DNA of 61,573 nucleotides, taken from CAZAKZ01 sp964485695 (lineage in GTDB: Bacteria > Planctomycetota > JAFGQW01). The stretch is taken from contig CAZAKZ010000016.1 in the NCBI GenBank assembly GCA_964485695.1, forward strand, positions 1-61,573, in the 5' to 3' direction. The stretch's first letter is position 1, and each line of letters starts with the position of its first letter. Below, in pieces: positions 8,530 to 17,625 of this stretch. The notes under the pieces were generated by a model that had not been told where the DNA came from, ran no database searches, and saw nothing but the letters and a program-made list of their open reading frames with translations. The position numbers and the translations under genes were made by a program.

Positions 8530-8880
8530 CTATTTGACCATGTCCTTGAGGCCCTTGAGCGCTGTGGCCTTTACCACGTTGCGGGCCGGCTTGGCCTTGA
8601 ACATCATCTCCTCGCCGGTGAACGGGTTGATTCCCTTGCGAGCCTTGGTGGCGGGTTTCCGCACCACTTTCAGCTTGATGAGGCCGGGAATCGTGAACGT
8701 GCCGGGTCCCCTCTTGGAGAGATCCTTCTTGATAATGCCGCCCATCTCCTCGAATAGGGTACTGACCTGCTTCTTGGTCAGTTCCGTCCCCGTCGCCAGG
8801 TCACCCAGGATCTGGCTCTTGGTGCGAGGCTTGTTCGCGGCCTTGGCCTTGGTTTTCTTCCGGGCTGCACTTTTCGCCAT
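8530..8880 (-). CDS. HU/IHF-family DNA-binding protein with Lys-rich N-terminus
   Basis: The 116-residue protein starts at ATG 8880, preceded by an AGGAA ribosome site. Residues 2-20 are a Lys/Ala-rich tail (MAKSAARKKTKAKAANK) that resembles histone tails and should add non-specific DNA contacts. The HU fold follows: helices through GTELTKKQVSTLFEEMGG, the strand FTIPGLIKLKVV, the beta-arm KPATKARKGINPFTGEEM, and a C-terminal helix. GINPFTGEE replaces the usual GRNPxTGEE, a form I associate with planctomycete HU proteins. It is monocistronic, with 200 to 310-bp gaps on both sides. The role is nucleoid compaction and DNA bending. Confidence 0.93.
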   Translation of the reverse strand: MAKSAARKKTKAKAANKPRTKSQILGDLATGTELTKKQVSTLFEEMGGIIKKDLSKRGPGTFTIPGLIKLKVVRKPATKARKGINPFTGEEMMFKAKPARNVVKATALKGLKDMVK

Positions 8881-9191
8881 CTCTGATTCCTTTCCTCGTG
8901 GACCGTGCAAAGAAGAATGGATGATTCAGGTCTGAAGACCGATTCCACTCGGGATGAAAACGAATTTAGCGGGAAAACTACAGTTTTCTGGCCCGAGGGG
9001 CAAATCGTTTTTTCCACTCTTTGAAAGAAACTGCAAAGTTTCCCCCTTTTTTTAAGGGGTTTCGGCCATCCACAGGTGGGTATCAGGCTGTCAAGGCTGT
9101 GCTGTCAGCCCCATCTCCTGTTCAAGGGAAGGCGTTTCATGCCTGCCAGGCAGGGGATTTCGGCCCCCTGTCGAGGCCTCGCCGGTCCGGA
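8881..9191. other. Intergenic region between HU and asparagine synthetase
   Basis: No gene is seen. It should hold the HU promoter, reading leftward. A short hairpin is possible at 9042-9060 (CCCCTT, T-rich loop, AAGGGG), just downstream of the asparagine-synthetase stop, but it lacks a clean U-run on that strand, so a terminator is only a weak suggestion. Confidence 0.3.
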
Positions 9192-11063
9192 TCAAACGTC
9201 CACGGCGTCCAGAACCCGGCGGTTCCGTGGCTCTCCGGGCATGTCTCCCTCGAGAAAATACCGGTGCCACAGCTCCAGACTGATCAGGCGACTGATCAGG
9301 TCAAGACTCCGGGTGCGGCCTGCCAGTTGATCCTCGACCAAGCGGATCAGGCTCTTCGGGTTGTAGTAACCCCGGTCCAGGCAGCGAGGGCAGAGGAGGA
9401 CCTCCCGGACGAACGCCTGGAGGTCGGGACTGGTGCGCAGCCACAGGTCGTAGTCGATGGCGATGCCCCGGGTAGCGGGCCGGCACCAGGGAAGTGCACG
9501 GGCCAACCTCATCCGTGCGGCCCGTGTCGCCCGGGCCAGGAACTGCCGTGACACGCCCGCTCGGGGCGGGAGGCCGGTGCGCTCGTACGGCACGTCACTC
9601 AAGGTAGGTGCCATGCGGTGCAGCATTTCCCCCACGAGTGGCTTGTCCGCTCCCCGCAGTCTGGGCGGCAGGCCCCGGACCACTTCGAGGAGCAAGGGAT
9701 GAAAGAACGGCTGCAGCGTCTCGCACCGGGTCCGGAGGAGATGGGCGCCGAAGCTGTTGAATTGCCTCAACCTGTGGGTCCAGTCCAGGTAGGCGAGGAT
9801 GTCGAGCGATTCGGTGATTTCCGGGGGGATGGACTCCAGGAGGCCGATCAATGAGTCGGCGAGGCGGCTCCGGACCGAGGGGCGGAATCCGGACGAGAAG
9901 AGCGCGCCTGCAATGAGGTCTCCCTGTTCACTGAACAGGGGCGTGGAGCAGATCTTCCGGATGAGGCGCACCCGGGGGGACTTGCGACCCGGTAGACAGT
10001 GGAACGAGTGGGACAGCCGGCTGAAGAAGCCGTCCAGAGAGCTCATGCCCTCCAGGACGAGGTGGCTGTCCGCCGGCAGGCGATCCGCCACGTGGAGGAT
10101 GTGGGTGTCGAAGGCCGGGAGCATGCCGGCCGTGAATCGGATGCCGTCTCTGGCCCACACGAGGCTGTCCTCGGCCTGGAGCGTCCAGACGGTGTGTGGG
10201 ACCTCCAGGCGTTCAGCGAGGGTGGTGGCGATACTCACGTCCTGTGATCCGGCGCTTCCGATGGTGTAGGTCCGCATGGGAATGTCGAGGTAGTGGAGCG
10301 CCGCGACGATGCATCGCGAATCGAGGCCGCCGCTCAGGGGGACCTCGACCCGGGAAGCGCCGGCGGTCATCTCCTTCACGCCCTGGAGGAAGCCCTCGGT
10401 GACGGCGTCGGCACGATCCTTCATGGTGAGGCCGGCCTGCCAGGCGGGGCCGAACTCGAGATGCCTGTGGTTGCGGATATTTGCCTTTCCGTTCCAGACG
10501 GCGAGGGCGGAACCAGCCTCCAGCACCTTGATCCCCGTGAAAAAGGTCCTGGTGTCCGTGGGAAAACCGAAGAGGAGAAAATCGCTGATCCCCGCCTCAT
10601 CCACGGATCCGGGTGGCACTCCAAGAGCCAGGAGGGTTCGAATGTCGGTGGCAAAGGCCGTGCAGTCCGGAGAGTGCGTGTAGTAGAGGTGCCTGAGGCC
10701 CGTGCCGTCGGTGGCCAGGATCAGGAGGGCCTTCCGGCTGTCCCAGATCGCCAGGGCATAGGAACCCCGGAGGTCGTCGAGGAAGTCCTCGCCCTTGCGT
10801 TCATACGATTGCAGAACGACCTCGGAGGCATGACTGCGGTCCGGGCTGCAGAGGAAGCCGTCGATGACGGCCAGGACTCCACCGTCACGGCTCCGGGCCA
10901 CCCGGGGTGGGTTCAAGGAATTTGGACTGACCTCGTGGGCAAGGGCGACGCCGGCTCCGGCACCGGTCTCCATCCCCGGCCCCGGCCTCGGGTTCCATTC
11001 CCTTACCGTGTCCTGAGACCGGTCGATTCCGCCGTGGGTGACGGTTCCAGCAATACCCGGCAT
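9192..11063 (-). CDS. Asparagine synthetase-like protein lacking the glutaminase Cys2
   Basis: The 623-residue protein has the two-domain AsnB architecture. The Ntn-type glutaminase fold comes first (MPGIAGTVTHGG, then FLDDLRGSYALAIWD and TDGTGLRHLYYTH). The synthetase domain contains the PP-loop VPLSGGLDSRCIVAAL near residue 240, which binds ATP and would adenylate the acceptor carboxylate. The start at ATG 11063 is set by AAGGAA upstream and by the conserved MxGIAG sequence. The usual catalytic Cys2 is Pro here, so glutamine hydrolysis should be lost. Either free ammonia is used, or the enzyme does other carboxylate chemistry, as in beta-lactam synthetase-like relatives. The C-terminal 150 residues are Arg/Leu-rich and divergent. 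No peptide, lipid or polysaccharide genes adjoin it, so the substrate is unknown. Confidence 0.85.
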   Translation of the reverse strand: MPGIAGTVTHGGIDRSQDTVREWNPRPGPGMETGAGAGVALAHEVSPNSLNPPRVARSRDGGVLAVIDGFLCSPDRSHASEVVLQSYERKGEDFLDDLRGSYALAIWDSRKALLILATDGTGLRHLYYTHSPDCTAFATDIRTLLALGVPPGSVDEAGISDFLLFGFPTDTRTFFTGIKVLEAGSALAVWNGKANIRNHRHLEFGPAWQAGLTMKDRADAVTEGFLQGVKEMTAGASRVEVPLSGGLDSRCIVAALHYLDIPMRTYTIGSAGSQDVSIATTLAERLEVPHTVWTLQAEDSLVWARDGIRFTAGMLPAFDTHILHVADRLPADSHLVLEGMSSLDGFFSRLSHSFHCLPGRKSPRVRLIRKICSTPLFSEQGDLIAGALFSSGFRPSVRSRLADSLIGLLESIPPEITESLDILAYLDWTHRLRQFNSFGAHLLRTRCETLQPFFHPLLLEVVRGLPPRLRGADKPLVGEMLHRMAPTLSDVPYERTGLPPRAGVSRQFLARATRAARMRLARALPWCRPATRGIAIDYDLWLRTSPDLQAFVREVLLCPRCLDRGYYNPKSLIRLVEDQLAGRTRSLDLISRLISLELWHRYFLEGDMPGEPRNRRVLDAVDV

Positions 11064-11148
11064 GGTCGATTCCTTGGTTTCGTCCGAGCGAAAACGGGGA
11101 TTCCCCGGGTATTTATCGGTATCAGGCCCAGAAGCATGAACGGGGCCC

Positions 11149-12096
11149 TTACTCCCGGTGGCGGAGGTGGTCCAGGGCCGCGGCGGCAATGATGATGGCG
11201 CCGACCAGGATGTCCTGTGTATAGTTAGGCCAATACATCATGACGCATCCGCTGCGCAGGAAGGCCATGAGGAAGGCGCCCACCAGGCTGCCGAGAATAC
11301 TGCCCTCACCCCCCCTCAGGGATCCGCCGCCGATGACCACGGCGGCGATGATGTCCAGCTCGCGGCCCACGGCCACCGTGGGATCCCCCACCGAAAGTCG
11401 GGCGAACTGCATGACGCCGGCCAGACCCGTAAAGAGGCCGCACAGGATGTAGATCGTCACCTTGACCCGCTCGACGCGCACCCCGCACAGCCGCGCCGTG
11501 GCCTCGCTGGAACCGATGGCGAAAATGTGGCGGCCTAGAACGCCGTACCGGAGCAGAGCCCAGACGCCGATGGCGAGGACGATCATGATCCAGATACCCG
11601 GGGACAGGATCAGCCAGGAGGGCACGGGGACCTTGTACATGACCTTGTTCAACCAGGTCAGGGGGGCGTCCACCTTCTGTTCATCCGCCATGTACTTGGC
11701 CGCGCCCCGCGCCATGCCCAGCATGCCCAGGGTCACGATGAAGGGCACGATACGCAGATGCGTGATGAGCAGGCCGTTCACCAGGCCGCAGAGGCCCCCG
11801 GCCCCCACGCCGAGGCCGGCGGCCAGGGGCACGGGCATCCCGGCCTGGAGGCCGAGGGCGGTGACTACCGTGGATAGGGCGATCACCGATCCGACGCTCA
11901 GGTCGATGCCGCCGCTGATGATGACCAGGGTCATGCCCATGGCGCCCAGGGCCACCACCACGGTCTGGACGGAAACAAGGGTGAGGTTGGATGGATTGAC
12001 GAACTTGGGGCCCGCCAGAAGAGTGAACAAGCCGATGATGAAGGCCAGGCCCAGGAAGGGGCCGAAGGCCTCGAGGACGCGTGCGGGTCGCTTCAT
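11149..12096 (-). CDS. Sugar ABC transporter permease (RbsC-type)
   Basis: This 315-residue permease has about nine to ten hydrophobic segments and the signatures of the ribose/xylose/AI-2 branch (BPD_transp_2): MTLVIISGGIDLSVGSVIALS, and near the C-terminus AAVVIGGGSLRGGEGSILGSLVGA, the cytoplasmic coupling region. It forms the inner-membrane channel for the importer. The start MKRPAR at 12096 overlaps the stop of the ATPase gene by four bases, the usual translational coupling; the open frame continues much further upstream, but that part is only a shadow of the ATPase gene. The substrate is probably a monosaccharide or nucleoside-like compound. Confidence 0.92.
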   Translation of the reverse strand: MKRPARVLEAFGPFLGLAFIIGLFTLLAGPKFVNPSNLTLVSVQTVVVALGAMGMTLVIISGGIDLSVGSVIALSTVVTALGLQAGMPVPLAAGLGVGAGGLCGLVNGLLITHLRIVPFIVTLGMLGMARGAAKYMADEQKVDAPLTWLNKVMYKVPVPSWLILSPGIWIMIVLAIGVWALLRYGVLGRHIFAIGSSEATARLCGVRVERVKVTIYILCGLFTGLAGVMQFARLSVGDPTVAVGRELDIIAAVVIGGGSLRGGEGSILGSLVGAFLMAFLRSGCVMMYWPNYTQDILVGAIIIAAAALDHLRHRE

Positions 12097-13595
12097 ACCT
12101 CGCTCTTTCCGCCGGTGGCTTCCGACATGACAGAGGCCTCGGTCCAGGCCTCCCTGGGCCGGACCTCGGTGAGGCGCCCCCGGTGCATGACGGCCAGGCT
12201 GTCCGCCATGCCCAGGAGCTCGGGAAGGTACGAGCTGACGAGGAGGATCGCCGCGCCGTCCCGGGCCAGGTCGTTGATGCGGTGATAGATCTCCACCTTG
12301 CTGGCCACGTCGATGCCCCGGGTGGGCTCGTCCAGCAGGAGCACGTCGGCTTCCTGGTGCAGGAGCCGGGCCAGCGCCGCCTTCTGCTGATTCCCCCCCG
12401 AGAGGTCCCCCACCCGCTGGCCGGGGCCGCGAGCCTTGAGGCCGAGGCGCTCCATCCAGCGCACGCACGCCTCGCGTCGTTTCCCGAGGTTCAGAAGGCC
12501 TCCCATCGCATACGTTTCGAGAGCGGACAGGGTGATGTTGTCCTCGAGGGTCAGGTTTTCGGCCAGCCCTTCCCCTTTCCGGTCCTCGCTGAGATACCCC
12601 ATGCCCCGGTGGATCTGTCCGGCCGGGTCCAGGGCCCGGCCCGAGTATCCCTTCACCGACACGGCGCCCGATTGGACCGCGTCCAGGCCGTACACGGCGC
12701 GGAGCATCTCGGTGCGGCCGGCGCCCACCAGGCCCGCGATGCCGAGGACCTCGCCCCGATGGAGCCGGAACGACGCATCCACGGGGAGGTGCCGGCCAAC
12801 GAGCCCCGTCACCTCGAGCACCACTTCTCCTGGCGTCCGGTCGGGCCGGGGAAACAGCTGGTCGACCTTCCGGCCCACCATCATTTCGATGAGGGCGGAG
12901 AGGGGCGTGCCGGCCACTGTGCCGGCCCCCACGCGGTTCCCGTCCCGGAGCACTGTGAAGTTGTGGGCGAGGCGCTGGACCTCCTCCAGGAAGTGACTGA
13001 TGTAGATGACGGCCTTGCCCCGGGAAGCCAGGCGCTCCACCACCGTAAAGAGCCGCTCCGTGTCGGTGGCCGACAGGGAACTCGTGGGCTCGTCCATGAC
13101 GATGACCGAGGCGTCGGTGACCAGAGCCCGGGCCACCTCCACGATCTGCCGGGCCCCGAGGTTCAGATCGCGGACCCGGGCGCTGGTATCGAGGTCGGCC
13201 TGATGCAGGAGCCCCAGGGCCTGCCGGACCCGGACGGCCATGGGCCTGCGCTGGAGTAAGCCCCATCGACGGTCCTCCACACCCAGGGTGATGTTGGCCT
13301 CGACGGTGAGATGGGGGGCCAGGGTCAGCTCCTGGTAGATCATGGCCACTCCGGCGTCGCGCGCCTGGATGGGATTCGCGGGTTGGTAGGATCGGCCGCC
13401 CAGTTCCATGGTGCCGGCGTCCGGCTGGAGGGCCCCGCTCAGGATCTTCATGAGGGTGCTCTTGCCGGCGCCGTTTTCCCCCACCAGGGCGTGGATCTCG
13501 CCCGCCTCCACGTCCAGGTCCACGCCGTCCAGGGCCACGGTGGGTCCGAACCGTTTGGCGACGGCTCTCATCTGCAACCGGCGGGCATCCGTCAT
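12093..13595 (-). CDS. Sugar ABC transporter ATP-binding protein (RbsA-type)
   Basis: At 500 residues this is a tandem ATPase with two ABC domains fused, as in RbsA/XylG/MglA. Domain 1 has Walker A GENGAGKSTLMK, signature LNLGARQIVEVARAL and Walker B VIVMDEPTSSLS. Domain 2 has a degenerate Walker A region (GLVGAGRTEML), an intact signature (VGDLSGGNQQKAALARLL) and Walker B VLLLDEPTRGID, the normal asymmetry of this family. It energises uptake through the permease encoded directly downstream. Gene order binding protein, ATPase, permease is complete; no sugar kinase or repressor is attached, so regulation and substrate are not visible. Confidence 0.94.
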   Translation of the reverse strand: MTDARRLQMRAVAKRFGPTVALDGVDLDVEAGEIHALVGENGAGKSTLMKILSGALQPDAGTMELGGRSYQPANPIQARDAGVAMIYQELTLAPHLTVEANITLGVEDRRWGLLQRRPMAVRVRQALGLLHQADLDTSARVRDLNLGARQIVEVARALVTDASVIVMDEPTSSLSATDTERLFTVVERLASRGKAVIYISHFLEEVQRLAHNFTVLRDGNRVGAGTVAGTPLSALIEMMVGRKVDQLFPRPDRTPGEVVLEVTGLVGRHLPVDASFRLHRGEVLGIAGLVGAGRTEMLRAVYGLDAVQSGAVSVKGYSGRALDPAGQIHRGMGYLSEDRKGEGLAENLTLEDNITLSALETYAMGGLLNLGKRREACVRWMERLGLKARGPGQRVGDLSGGNQQKAALARLLHQEADVLLLDEPTRGIDVASKVEIYHRINDLARDGAAILLVSSYLPELLGMADSLAVMHRGRLTEVRPREAWTEASVMSEATGGKSEV

Positions 13596-13599
13596 GGTT

Positions 13600-14613
13600 C
13601 TACTTCAGCCAGCGGTCCAGGTCGGGACTGTGGAGGGCCTTCATTTCGGGGCGGTCCATGTTTTCCGGCGTCACCAGCGTGACCCCCGTGTCGATGCGCG
13701 CCGGGACCTTGACGCCATTCAGGTGATCCACCAGAGTCTTCACCCCCATGAGACCCATGCGAAAGGGATTCTGCAGGATGAGGCCGTGGATCTGGCCTGC
13801 CCGCAGGGCCTCCACCAGCTTGACGCTCGAGTCGAAGCCCACGAACTTCACCTTGCCCGCCCGGCCCGCATCCTGGAGGGCCCGGAGCATGCCGAAGGTG
13901 GTGGATTCGTTGGGGCAGAACACGCCGTGGATCTCGGGGAACAGGTTGAGCAGGGCTTCGGATCGCTGGTAAGAGGATTCGGTGGTGGCGCCGCCGTACT
14001 GGTTGTCCGAAGCGATCTGGATGCCGGAGAACTCCCCCTTCATCGTGTCGAGAAAGCCCTTTTCCCGCTGCATGGTGCTCTCCGAGCCCTCCTGGTAGCG
14101 CAGCAGGATGATGCGGCCCTTCCCGTTCAGAAGCGTGCTCAGGCGCTTGGCCGCCATGGCGCCGCCCTTGTAGTTGTCCGTGGCCACGAAGCTCACGAAG
14201 TTCCCTCCCCGGAGGCCGGAGTCGATGATCACCACGGGGATGGAGGCCGCCGCGGCCTCGTTCACCGGCCGGACCATGGCGGTCTCGTCCAGCGGAGCCA
14301 GGACGATGCCCGAGACGCCGCGATTGATGATGTCCTCGACGAGGGTGATCTGCTGCTCGCGGTCGTCCTCCTTCTGGGGCCCCTTCCAGATGAGTTTGAT
14401 TTTCACGCCCTGCTTTGCCAGGTCTTCCCGGGCCTTTTCCGCCCCGGCGTGGATCGACTTCCAGAACTCGTGGGTCGTACCTTTGGGAATGACCGCGAGG
14501 GTCAGTGTGCCGTCGGCCTCCTTTTCGAAGCCGCCGGTGCAGGCGGGGTGAAGCAGGACCACAGCGGCCAGGAGAATGAGGACCGGGAACCGGGCAGCGG
14601 CCATGGGGATCAT
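13600..14613 (-). CDS. Sugar-binding lipoprotein of ABC importer (RbsB-type)
   Basis: The 337-residue protein belongs to the periplasmic-binding protein type 1 (RbsB/LacI-like) family. The signal peptide RFPVLILLAAVVLLHPAC ends in a lipobox-like HPAC, so it is probably lipid-anchored. LAVIPKGTTHEFWKSIHAGA and later VSGIVLAPLDETAMVRPVNEA and GKVKFVGFDSS match the hinge and ligand-cleft segments of this fold. ATG at 14613 is preceded by GGAAAGG; an internal ATG at 14604 is an alternative. It is the first gene of the importer operon and only 4 bp from the ATPase, so binding protein, ATPase and permease are one unit. The ligand is not predictable. Confidence 0.92.
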   Translation of the reverse strand: MIPMAAARFPVLILLAAVVLLHPACTGGFEKEADGTLTLAVIPKGTTHEFWKSIHAGAEKAREDLAKQGVKIKLIWKGPQKEDDREQQITLVEDIINRGVSGIVLAPLDETAMVRPVNEAAAASIPVVIIDSGLRGGNFVSFVATDNYKGGAMAAKRLSTLLNGKGRIILLRYQEGSESTMQREKGFLDTMKGEFSGIQIASDNQYGGATTESSYQRSEALLNLFPEIHGVFCPNESTTFGMLRALQDAGRAGKVKFVGFDSSVKLVEALRAGQIHGLILQNPFRMGLMGVKTLVDHLNGVKVPARIDTGVTLVTPENMDRPEMKALHSPDLDRWLK

Positions 14614-14915
14614 TGCCTTTCCGTGGAATCGATGAAACAGGATCCGGACCTGGGGACCGGTATGGTGAAACCAGGGAATATAATCGCGGGGGCCGGTGGC
14701 GTGTCAACCACCGATTTTTCCAGGAGAACGATTTGGCACCGTCCAACGCGCTCACGTATGTTCCGGAAGGGTACCTTGACGGAGGAGGGTGGGAAAGCCG
14801 CTCCTTTTCAAGATACCTGCAAGTATTTTGAAACCCGGCGGAGAAAAGCGTTTAATTGTGATCGTTACCGGCATTCGGAACTTGTTTTCCCATCTCGAAT
14901 CGGGAGTTTGAATCG
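14614..14915. promoter_or_regulatory. Divergent intergenic region, importer operon / S46 peptidase
   Basis: About 300 bp with no gene lies between two divergent transcription units and therefore must contain at least two promoters. A leftward TATATT-like box can be read at about 14679-14684 (opposite strand). The stretch before the peptidase is AT-richer. No clear operator dyad is seen. Confidence 0.4.
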
Positions 14916-17117
14916 ATGAGATACCGCCTTTCCCCCAGGCCACTCGCCTGCTTCATGATGTGCCTCATGTTCCTCTTCGTGAGTATGCTCCAGTCCCCGG
15001 CCCCGGCCGACGAGGGGATGTGGCTCCTCACTCAGATCAAGAAACTGAACCTCAAGCAAAAGGGATTGAAGATGGATCCCGGGGCGGTGTATGACCCGAA
15101 CCGGCCCTGCGTGGCCCGGGCGATCCTCAACCTCGGCGGGGGGACCGGGTCCTTTGTCTCGGACAAGGGGCTGGTCCTGACCAACCACCACGTGGCGTAC
15201 GGGGGCCTCCAGCAGATCAGCTCCAAGAAGCACAACTACGTGCGGGACGGCTTCCTGGCCCGGACCTTCAAGGAGGAAAAGCGGGTCACCCGGTACACCG
15301 CCACCATCACCCTGGAGTGCGTGGACGTGACGGCCCGGGTGCTCGACGACCTGGATCCAGACTTGGGCGAGAAGGAGAGGGCCCGGCTCATCTCCGACCG
15401 CGTCAAGAAGATCCGGGAGGAGTACGAGGCCAAGAACAAGGACAAGCACGTGAGAACCCGGGTGGCCGAGGTCTACAACGGGTCGGGGTTCTACCTCTAC
15501 CGGACCAAGACCTACAGGGACGTGCGTCTGGTCTACGCGCCCCCCGCGGCCATCGGGGAGTTCGGCGGGGATCCCGACAACTGGATGTGGCCGCGCCACT
15601 GCGGCGACTTTTCCTACCTGCGGGTCTATGCCTCCCCGAAGGGCGAGCCCGCGCCCTACGCCAAGAAAAACGTGCCCCTGAAGCCCGAGCACTGGCTCAA
15701 ACTCTCCACCCGGGGCGTCAAGAAGGGCGATTTCACCTTCATCATGGGGTGCCCGGCCCGGACCAACCGGCAGCGCACCTCCTTTTCCGCCCGGCACCAC
15801 CGGGACACCATGCTGCCCGGACAGGTCGAGAGGCTCCTTAATGCGGTGAAAAGCCTGGAAGAGTTGAGCGCCAGGAGCGAGGAGGCCAGGCTCCAGAACC
15901 TGTCCCGCCTCAAGGGCATCAACAACGGCCTCAAGAACTTCCAGGGCAAGGTGGAGTGGCTGAAGAAGAACAAGGTGGTGGAGGCCCTGCAGGCCGACGA
16001 GGCCGAGCTCCTCGCCTTCATCCAGAAGCGCCCGGCCCTCAGGAAGAGGTGCGGGAACGTCTTTGATGATCTCACGAGGATCTACGGGCAGATCCAGTTC
16101 CGGGACCAGGTGAGCTCCCGTCTGACCAAGTTGAATCAAGCCCGGTTGATGCGGGTGGCCTCGGTACTCCAGGAGCTGGCCGTGGAAAAAGCCAAACCGG
16201 ACGCCGAGCGGAAGCGTCGCTACAAGGAGAGCCGGCTGAAGCGGCTGAAAACCCGGACCCTGAGGGGGCTCAAGGAACTGGACCTCGAGGCCGAAGAGGC
16301 AAAGTTCGTCAAGGCGGTCACGGCGTTTGCCTCTATTTCCGACCGGATGATGCCCGACGCGTTTCTGACCAAGGTAGCGGGGAAGACCGGCGAGGCCCGG
16401 AAAAAGGCCCTGGCGGACCTGGCCCGGAAGATCCACGGAAGCACCCAGCTGGCCGACGCTCAGAAGGCCAAGGCCTTCTTCGACCTGGAGGCCGACGCCC
16501 TGAAGAAACTGAAGGACCCCATGATGAAGCTGGCCTCGGCCCTGAGCCTGACCCGGCTTCCCTCGAACCGGGTGCTCGGAAACGCCCTCAAGCGCCAGCG
16601 CCGCCTCCTCTACGAGGCCAGGCGGGTCCGGGAGTCGAACCGCCTCACCTATCCCGATGCGGATCGCTCCCTCCGATTCACCTACGGCTACGTGCGGGGC
16701 TACCGGGCCCGGGACGCAGTGCAATACGACTACATCACATCCCTGGCCGGCGCCATCGAGAAGGAGTCCGGAAAGGAGCCCTTCGCCAACCCGAAGAAGC
16801 TCCACGAGCTCTATCAGGCCGGGAATTTCGGCCGCTACGTGGACAAGCACGTCAAGTGCGTGCCCATCGCCTTCATCCACGACACCGACATCACGGGCGG
16901 CAATTCGGGCTCTCCGGTGCTGAACGCAAAGGGCGAGATGATCGGCATTGCCTTCGACGGTAACTGGGAGGCTATCACCAGCGACTACCGTTTCGATCCC
17001 GTGCTCACGCGGACCATCTCGGTGGATATCCGCTACGTGCTCTTCGTGACCGAGAAGTTCTCCGGCGCCCAGCACCTGCTGAAGGAGATGGGCATCCGGG
17101 TGCCCAGGAGCATGTAA
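14916..17117 (+). CDS. S46-family dipeptidyl-peptidase (DPP7/DPP11-like)
   Basis: At 733 residues it has the full length of S46 exopeptidases, which release dipeptides from peptide N-termini in the periplasm. A signal peptide ending near APADEG is followed by the chymotrypsin-like fold. The catalytic His is in VLTNHHVAYGG (about residue 91), the Asp region in DPDNWMWPRHCGDFS (about 219), and the Ser in TGGNSGSPVLN (about 664). The helical insert between them is Lys-rich. After the Ser motif comes IAFDGNWE. Gly in that FDGN segment is, as I recall the family, the DPP7-like state with preference for hydrophobic P1, whereas DPP11 has Arg there. GGGAG precedes the ATG. It stands alone, probably for peptide scavenging. 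Confidence 0.93.
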   Translation: MRYRLSPRPLACFMMCLMFLFVSMLQSPAPADEGMWLLTQIKKLNLKQKGLKMDPGAVYDPNRPCVARAILNLGGGTGSFVSDKGLVLTNHHVAYGGLQQISSKKHNYVRDGFLARTFKEEKRVTRYTATITLECVDVTARVLDDLDPDLGEKERARLISDRVKKIREEYEAKNKDKHVRTRVAEVYNGSGFYLYRTKTYRDVRLVYAPPAAIGEFGGDPDNWMWPRHCGDFSYLRVYASPKGEPAPYAKKNVPLKPEHWLKLSTRGVKKGDFTFIMGCPARTNRQRTSFSARHHRDTMLPGQVERLLNAVKSLEELSARSEEARLQNLSRLKGINNGLKNFQGKVEWLKKNKVVEALQADEAELLAFIQKRPALRKRCGNVFDDLTRIYGQIQFRDQVSSRLTKLNQARLMRVASVLQELAVEKAKPDAERKRRYKESRLKRLKTRTLRGLKELDLEAEEAKFVKAVTAFASISDRMMPDAFLTKVAGKTGEARKKALADLARKIHGSTQLADAQKAKAFFDLEADALKKLKDPMMKLASALSLTRLPSNRVLGNALKRQRRLLYEARRVRESNRLTYPDADRSLRFTYGYVRGYRARDAVQYDYITSLAGAIEKESGKEPFANPKKLHELYQAGNFGRYVDKHVKCVPIAFIHDTDITGGNSGSPVLNAKGEMIGIAFDGNWEAITSDYRFDPVLTRTISVDIRYVLFVTEKFSGAQHLLKEMGIRVPRSM

Positions 17118-17150
17118 GAAGTTCCTGTTGCAACAGGAACTAAGGAGAAG

Positions 17151-17609
17151 TCAGGCTTCCGGCGAGAGGCGCACCTCCTTGATCCCCTGGCGGGGAATCG
17201 CCCTCTCTTCGCCGGTCTCCTCCTCCTCGAGGACCACGGCGTCGTCCTCGAGGTCGAGGCCCTTCAGGGTGCCGGTGAAATTTCTCCGGCCGTCAGTCTT
17301 CTTCACCAGGGTGACCCGCACCCGGCTGCCCTGGAACCGGGTGTAATCCTTGTCCCGGGTGAGGCAGCGGTTCTCGCCGGGGGACATGACCTCGACGTGG
17401 AAGCTCCCGGCGTCCAGGGCCACCTCGTCCAGGGCCCGGGAGACAGCGCGGCTCAGCCGCGTGCAGTCCTCGAGGGTGATCCCCTCGGGATCGCGATCGA
17501 TGATGCACCGGACCCGCCGGGTCTTCTCCACCTTGACCAGGATGATTTCCAGCCCCAGATCGGCCGCCGTGGATTCGATGAGGTGCGTGACGGTACGGAT
17601 GAGATCCAT
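17151..17609 (-). CDS. rimP: Ribosome maturation factor RimP
   Basis: The 152-residue cytoplasmic protein helps 30S subunit maturation. The N-terminal alpha/beta domain contains LGLEIILVKVEK, then a short IDRDPEGITLEDCTRLSRAVSRALDE segment and the VEVMSPGENRCLTRDKDY motif typical of RimP. The C-terminal SH3-like domain has FTGTLKGLDLEDDAVVLEEEE. RimP usually sits at the head of a rimP-nusA-infB operon; here no nusA or infB follows, because the gene downstream is the convergent S46 peptidase. Its promoter region was invaded by the inverted-repeat element at 17626-17808. Confidence 0.92.
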   Translation of the reverse strand: MDLIRTVTHLIESTAADLGLEIILVKVEKTRRVRCIIDRDPEGITLEDCTRLSRAVSRALDEVALDAGSFHVEVMSPGENRCLTRDKDYTRFQGSRVRVTLVKKTDGRRNFTGTLKGLDLEDDAVVLEEEETGEERAIPRQGIKEVRLSPEA

Positions 17610-17625
17610 GACGGAGTCCTCTGAC

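Noticed and set aside
9042..9060. Terminator after the asparagine synthetase gene
   Set aside because: The hairpin is short and, read in the direction of that gene, is not followed by a U-run; kept only as a weak remark.
12097..13266. N-terminal extension of the permease frame through the ATPase gene
   Set aside because: It is an out-of-phase shadow of the RbsA-type gene; the permease begins at 12096 with a four-base overlap.
14865..17075. 736-codon antisense frame opposite the S46 peptidase
   Set aside because: It consists of Leu/Gly/Val/His-rich low-complexity sequence with no motif; the peptidase on the other strand has its full catalytic triad.
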